Below, piece after piece: positions 4,496 through 7,313 of a stretch of DNA of 7,313 nt. Within the stretch, counting starts at the first letter, position 1. Every line of letters begins with the position of its first letter. The notes beneath the pieces were generated by a model that had not been told where the DNA came from, did not search any database, and saw only the letters and a program-made list of their open reading frames with translations. The position numbers and the translations under genes were made by a program. Origin of the DNA: Maribacter sp. GTDB lineage: Bacteria > Bacteroidota > Bacteroidia > Flavobacteriales > Flavobacteriaceae. The stretch covers positions 1 through 7,313 of the forward strand of contig JANQUX010000170.1 in assembly GCA_030730545.1 (NCBI GenBank), in the 5' to 3' direction.

Positions 4496-5923
4496 CTATT
4501 TTCTGTAATCTAAAGCTGGAGCTCTATCGCCTAAAAGCGGAATATATTTAAAATCTGCGCCTCTATTTTCTAAAAACTCTGCTTTGGCGGTTTCTATTAA
4601 TTTTTTATCCTTAAACAAGTCAATTGCAGTCATTGTAAGTGTTTTTGCAGCTATCATCATGCCCTTGTTACCAATTGAAGTACCACCTGCAGCAACCGCT
4701 TGCCAGCTATGCGCCGGTGTGCCAGGTACCCACGTAGCAGTACTGAAACCAACAGTTGGTACGGTGAAACTAACATCGCCAACATCGGTAGAGCCGAATG
4801 CTTTAGCTTCTGTTTTGTACGGTTGCACATTTTTTGCTGTATCAAGATCAGCCTTTTCTTGACCTAATGATTTTGCGATTTTATCGGCAAAAGCCTTTTC
4901 TTCTGCAGTATATTCCATTCCGCCTACTTCAGATAGGTTTTCATGCATTACTTTCTGTAAAGTAAGATTAGGAAGTAACTCATGAGTACCACCGATCATT
5001 TCATAATCCATCGTTGTACCTGTACCTAAAGCAGCGCCTTCGGCAGCTTTTACCATACGGTCAAAAATTTCAATAACCACATCACGTCTATTATGACGAG
5101 CATAGTAATATACTTCGGCAAAATCAGGAATAACGTTCGGTGCTTTACCGCCATCTGTAATAACATAATGAATTCTTGCTTCTTGCGGTATATGCTCACG
5201 CATCATATTGATCATCATATCCATAGCTTCAACACCATCTAATGCAGAACGTCCTTTTTCCGGTGATGCAGCAGCATGTGCAGAAATACCATGGAATCTA
5301 AATTTAGCAGACTTATTTGCTAAAGCCGCACCGGCACTAGCTGCATTTTGAGCACCTGGGTGCCAATGTAATGCAATATCGACATCATTAAAAAGTCCTT
5401 CACGAACCATATATACTTTGCCAGATCCACCTTCTTCTGCAGGCGTACCGTAAAAACGAATAGTGCCTTTAGATTTGTTAGCTTCTAACCATTCTTTTGT
5501 TGAAATGGCAGCAGCTGTAGAAGCTGTACCGAATAAGTGATGACCACAGGCGTGACCTGCTGCTGCGCCAGCAGATTGCTTTTCGGCGACCGCTTTTTGA
5601 GAAAGCCCAGGTAGGGCATCGAATTCTCCCATTATCGCAATAACCGGGCTGCCACTACCATATTCGGCAATGAATGCGGTAGGTATACCTGCAACACCTT
5701 TTTTGATGCTGAAGCCTGCATCTTGTAATGTTTTTTGTAAAAGGTCAGAGCTTAGTTCCTCTTGGTAGCCCATTTCTGCGAATCCCCAAATATTTTGAGC
5801 AATAGTCCCATAATCTGCACTTTTCTGCTCTAAATTTTTAATAATATCTTTTTCGCTTTTTTGAGCATTCATTGAATAATAGGAAGTACTTAGTACCGCC
5901 AATAAAATAAGGGTTTTGCGCAT
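4496..5923 (-). CDS. Secreted M20-family amidohydrolase (AbgB-like metallopeptidase)
   Basis: This 475-residue protein opens with a signal peptide (MRK, hydrophobic TLILLAVLSTSYY, probable cleavage after SMNA at residue 20), so it should act in the periplasm or outside. The catalytic domain shows GEFDALPG (99-106), GHACGHH (123-129), TPAEEGGSGK (160-169) and LHWHPG (185-190), and PAHSW (403-407) lies near the end. Expected dimetal ligands are Cys126, His128, Glu163/Glu164, one of His186/His188, and His405. The inserted dimerisation domain is near 203-320, with HGISAHAAASPEKGRSALDG at 211-230. Length and motifs fit the amidohydrolase/AbgB branch of M20, whose members cleave amide bonds of N-acyl amino acids, aminobenzoyl-glutamate or similar small compounds; the substrate here is unknown. 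It forms a single-gene unit with its own terminator, divergent from the NADH dehydrogenase gene. All expected active-site residues are present. Confidence 0.92.
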   Translation of the reverse strand: MRKTLILLAVLSTSYYSMNAQKSEKDIIKNLEQKSADYGTIAQNIWGFAEMGYQEELSSDLLQKTLQDAGFSIKKGVAGIPTAFIAEYGSGSPVIAIMGEFDALPGLSQKAVAEKQSAGAAAGHACGHHLFGTASTAAAISTKEWLEANKSKGTIRFYGTPAEEGGSGKVYMVREGLFNDVDIALHWHPGAQNAASAGAALANKSAKFRFHGISAHAAASPEKGRSALDGVEAMDMMINMMREHIPQEARIHYVITDGGKAPNVIPDFAEVYYYARHNRRDVVIEIFDRMVKAAEGAALGTGTTMDYEMIGGTHELLPNLTLQKVMHENLSEVGGMEYTAEEKAFADKIAKSLGQEKADLDTAKNVQPYKTEAKAFGSTDVGDVSFTVPTVGFSTATWVPGTPAHSWQAVAAGGTSIGNKGMMIAAKTLTMTAIDLFKDKKLIETAKAEFLENRGADFKYIPLLGDRAPALDYRK

Positions 5924-5948
5924 TTTGGTGTTTGTTTGAGTTAGACCT

Positions 5949-5956
5949 TAAAGATA
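5949..5956 (-). promoter_or_regulatory. Candidate -7 promoter element for the amidohydrolase gene
   Basis: On the minus strand this reads TATCTTTA, one mismatch from TAnnTTTG, and it ends 25 bases before the ATG in the 100-base divergent spacer. No TTG is seen at -33. Confidence 0.25.
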
Positions 5957-5997
5957 CTAAAAACACATTATTATTATAAAGTAGAAATCCATTTGTT

Positions 5998-6005
5998 TAA
6001 TTTTG
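5998..6005 (+). promoter_or_regulatory. Candidate -7 promoter element for the NADH dehydrogenase gene
   Basis: TAATTTTG matches the Bacteroidota -7 consensus TAnnTTTG, and 18 bases separate it from the ATG at 6024. The implied leader is only about 12 bases. The region 17-23 bases upstream is AT-rich but has no clear TTG -33 element. Confidence 0.35.
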
Positions 6006-6023
6006 CGTTTAAGTAATCATACT

Positions 6024-7313
6024 ATGAACATACCACTTTCAAGCTATCCTAGAATTGTAATAATAGGTGGTGGTTTTGGCGGAGTCTCTCTGGCGAAAAA
6101 ATTAAGTAAACAAGAAGTACAGGTAGTTCTTATCGACAAGAACAATTACCATACTTTTCAGCCCTTATTATATCAAGTATCTACAGGTGGTCTTGAACCA
6201 GATTCTATAGCATACCCGCTACGTAAAGTTTTAATAGGGTATGATAATTTTTATTTCCGCTTAGCTGAAGTTGAGCATATAGATACTGCCGGTAAAAAGT
6301 TGAATACAAATATTGGTGATTTAAGTTTTGATTATTTAGTAGTAGCTACAGGTTCTGAAACTAATTTCTTTGGAAATGAGGAGATAGAAAAGAACGCGAT
6401 GTCTATGAAGTCGATTCCGCAATCATTAAATCTGCGTAGTTTAATTTTAGAGAACTTCGAACAGGCGCTTCTTACAGATGATTATCATGAAAGAGATGCT
6501 TTGATGAATTTCGTCATAGTAGGTGGTGGTCCGACAGGGGTAGAGCTTTCTGGTGCTTTGGCAGAAATAAAGAAAGGTATTTTACCAAAAGATTACCCAG
6601 ATTTAGACACAAGAAGAGCACAGATTAATATTGTGCAGGGTGGCGATTGCTTATTACCAGGTTTTAGTGCGCAAGCATCAAAAAAAGCAGAAGACTTTTT
6701 AGAGAAATTAGGAGTTCAGGTTTGGAAAGGAGTTCGGGTTACTGGATATAATGGTAAAACCGTTACAACCCTTACCGATTTAAAGTTTGATGCTGCCACT
6801 GTAGTTTGGGCAGCTGGGGTAAAAGGAGCTGGTATAAAAGGTTTAGATGCAGAAGGCGTAATTGCTGGTGGTAATAGAATAAATGTCAACGAATTCAACC
6901 AGGTAGTAGGTCATACTAATATATTCGCTATTGGTGATATTGCGTGTATGGCAACCGTAGATAATCCTCGTGGGCACCCAATGGTGGCACAACCGGCAAT
7001 ACAGCAAGGAAAATTGCTCGGTAAAAATTTAGTCAATTTATTAGAGAACAAACCCATGAAACCATTTGTTTATAACGATAAAGGTAGCATGGCGACGGTT
7101 GGTAGAAATAAAGCGGTTTGCGATATTAAGAAATTCCGATTTCAAGGTGTATTTGCTTGGTTCGTTTGGATGTTCGTTCACTTGTTTTTCTTGATAGGAT
7201 TTAGAAATAGAATGGTCGTATTTATCAACTGGGTATATAACTATATTCGATTTGATCGTGAAGCACGTTTGATCATTCGCCCGTTTAAAAGAGATTACAG
7301 TCAGTTCAAAGAT
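6024..7313 (+). CDS. ndh: Type II NADH:quinone oxidoreductase (NDH-2), 3' end outside window
   Basis: The frame runs from the ATG at 6024 to the window edge without a stop, giving 430 residues; members usually have about 400-450, so little is missing. It has the two-dinucleotide-fold layout of NDH-2: an FAD-binding GGGFGG (15-20), YHTFQPLLYQVSTG (42-55), a second nucleotide fold VIVGGGPTGVELSGA (164-178), FAIGDIA (301-307) with the FAD-contacting Asp305, and AQPAIQQGK (322-330), the quinone-site signature. A C-terminal hydrophobic and aromatic segment (about 377-408) fits membrane attachment. The enzyme passes electrons from NAD(P)H through FAD to menaquinone without pumping ions, feeding the respiratory chain from the cytoplasmic face. 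The residue at the end of the second fold's beta-2 strand is Gln205 where an NADH-specific enzyme usually has Glu, so NADPH use is possible. It is divergent from the amidohydrolase gene across a 100-base spacer. Confidence 0.93.
   Translation, partial: MNIPLSSYPRIVIIGGGFGGVSLAKKLSKQEVQVVLIDKNNYHTFQPLLYQVSTGGLEPDSIAYPLRKVLIGYDNFYFRLAEVEHIDTAGKKLNTNIGDLSFDYLVVATGSETNFFGNEEIEKNAMSMKSIPQSLNLRSLILENFEQALLTDDYHERDALMNFVIVGGGPTGVELSGALAEIKKGILPKDYPDLDTRRAQINIVQGGDCLLPGFSAQASKKAEDFLEKLGVQVWKGVRVTGYNGKTVTTLTDLKFDAATVVWAAGVKGAGIKGLDAEGVIAGGNRINVNEFNQVVGHTNIFAIGDIACMATVDNPRGHPMVAQPAIQQGKLLGKNLVNLLENKPMKPFVYNDKGSMATVGRNKAVCDIKKFRFQGVFAWFVWMFVHLFFLIGFRNRMVVFINWVYNYIRFDREARLIIRPFKRDYSQFKD

Noticed and set aside
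4238..4862. Open frames at 4238-4426 (plus), 4584-4862 (plus) and 4657-4845 (minus)
   Set aside because: They overlap the sigma-factor gene and its leader or the amidohydrolase gene in other frames. The real genes carry intact motifs.
6716..6898. 60-codon minus-strand open frame inside the NADH dehydrogenase gene
   Set aside because: It is antisense to the nucleotide-binding region of a clear NDH-2 and has no supporting signal.
1..7313. A mobile element, defence island or novel multi-gene system
   Set aside because: No transposase, integrase, toxin-antitoxin, restriction or phage genes and no terminal repeats are seen. The genes are typical core or lineage-common flavobacterial genes.

Overview
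The window looks like an ordinary chromosomal segment from a marine-type member of the Flavobacteriaceae (phylum Bacteroidota). The DNA is AT-rich, genes lack clear Shine-Dalgarno sites, several upstream regions carry the Bacteroidota -7 promoter motif TAnnTTTG, and most proteins resemble flavobacterial versions of their families. These family and taxon assignments come from recognising sequence motifs; no search was run. It holds nine protein-coding genes, seven complete and one cut by each edge. There is no rRNA, tRNA, CRISPR array, insertion sequence or phage gene, and no gene-free stretch reaches 300 bases.

Layout: (1) 1-937, plus strand: the end of an RDD-family membrane protein followed one base later by a TRIC/UPF0126 cation-channel-like membrane protein. 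(2) 938-1030: a short convergent spacer with a hairpin and a tandem array of seven perfect 7-bp units that abuts the stop codon of the next gene. (3) 1031-1750, minus strand: a cyclophilin-type peptidyl-prolyl isomerase lipoprotein. (4) 1749-3223, plus strand: a Nudix hydrolase of the CoA-pyrophosphatase type and a PlsC-like acyltransferase with unusual catalytic motifs, probably one operon. (5) 3220-4369, minus strand: an ECF sigma factor followed by a four-helix membrane protein that may be its regulator. (6) 4441-4474: an intrinsic terminator. (7) 4496-5923, minus strand: a secreted M20-family amidohydrolase. (8) 6024-7313, plus strand: a type II NADH dehydrogenase running off the right edge.

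The genes do not form one pathway. The clear functional pairs are the sigma factor with its membrane protein and, more loosely, the Nudix hydrolase with the acyltransferase, both plausibly linked to acyl-CoA/CoA and lipid metabolism. The striking architectural feature is compaction. The isomerase and Nudix genes share a CATG in which their divergent start codons overlap, and the acyltransferase and membrane-protein genes share a TTAA in which their convergent stop codons overlap. I see no convincing undescribed multi-gene system. The best leads are the variant acyltransferase motifs, the heptamer array, the overlapping start codons and the sigma/membrane pair.
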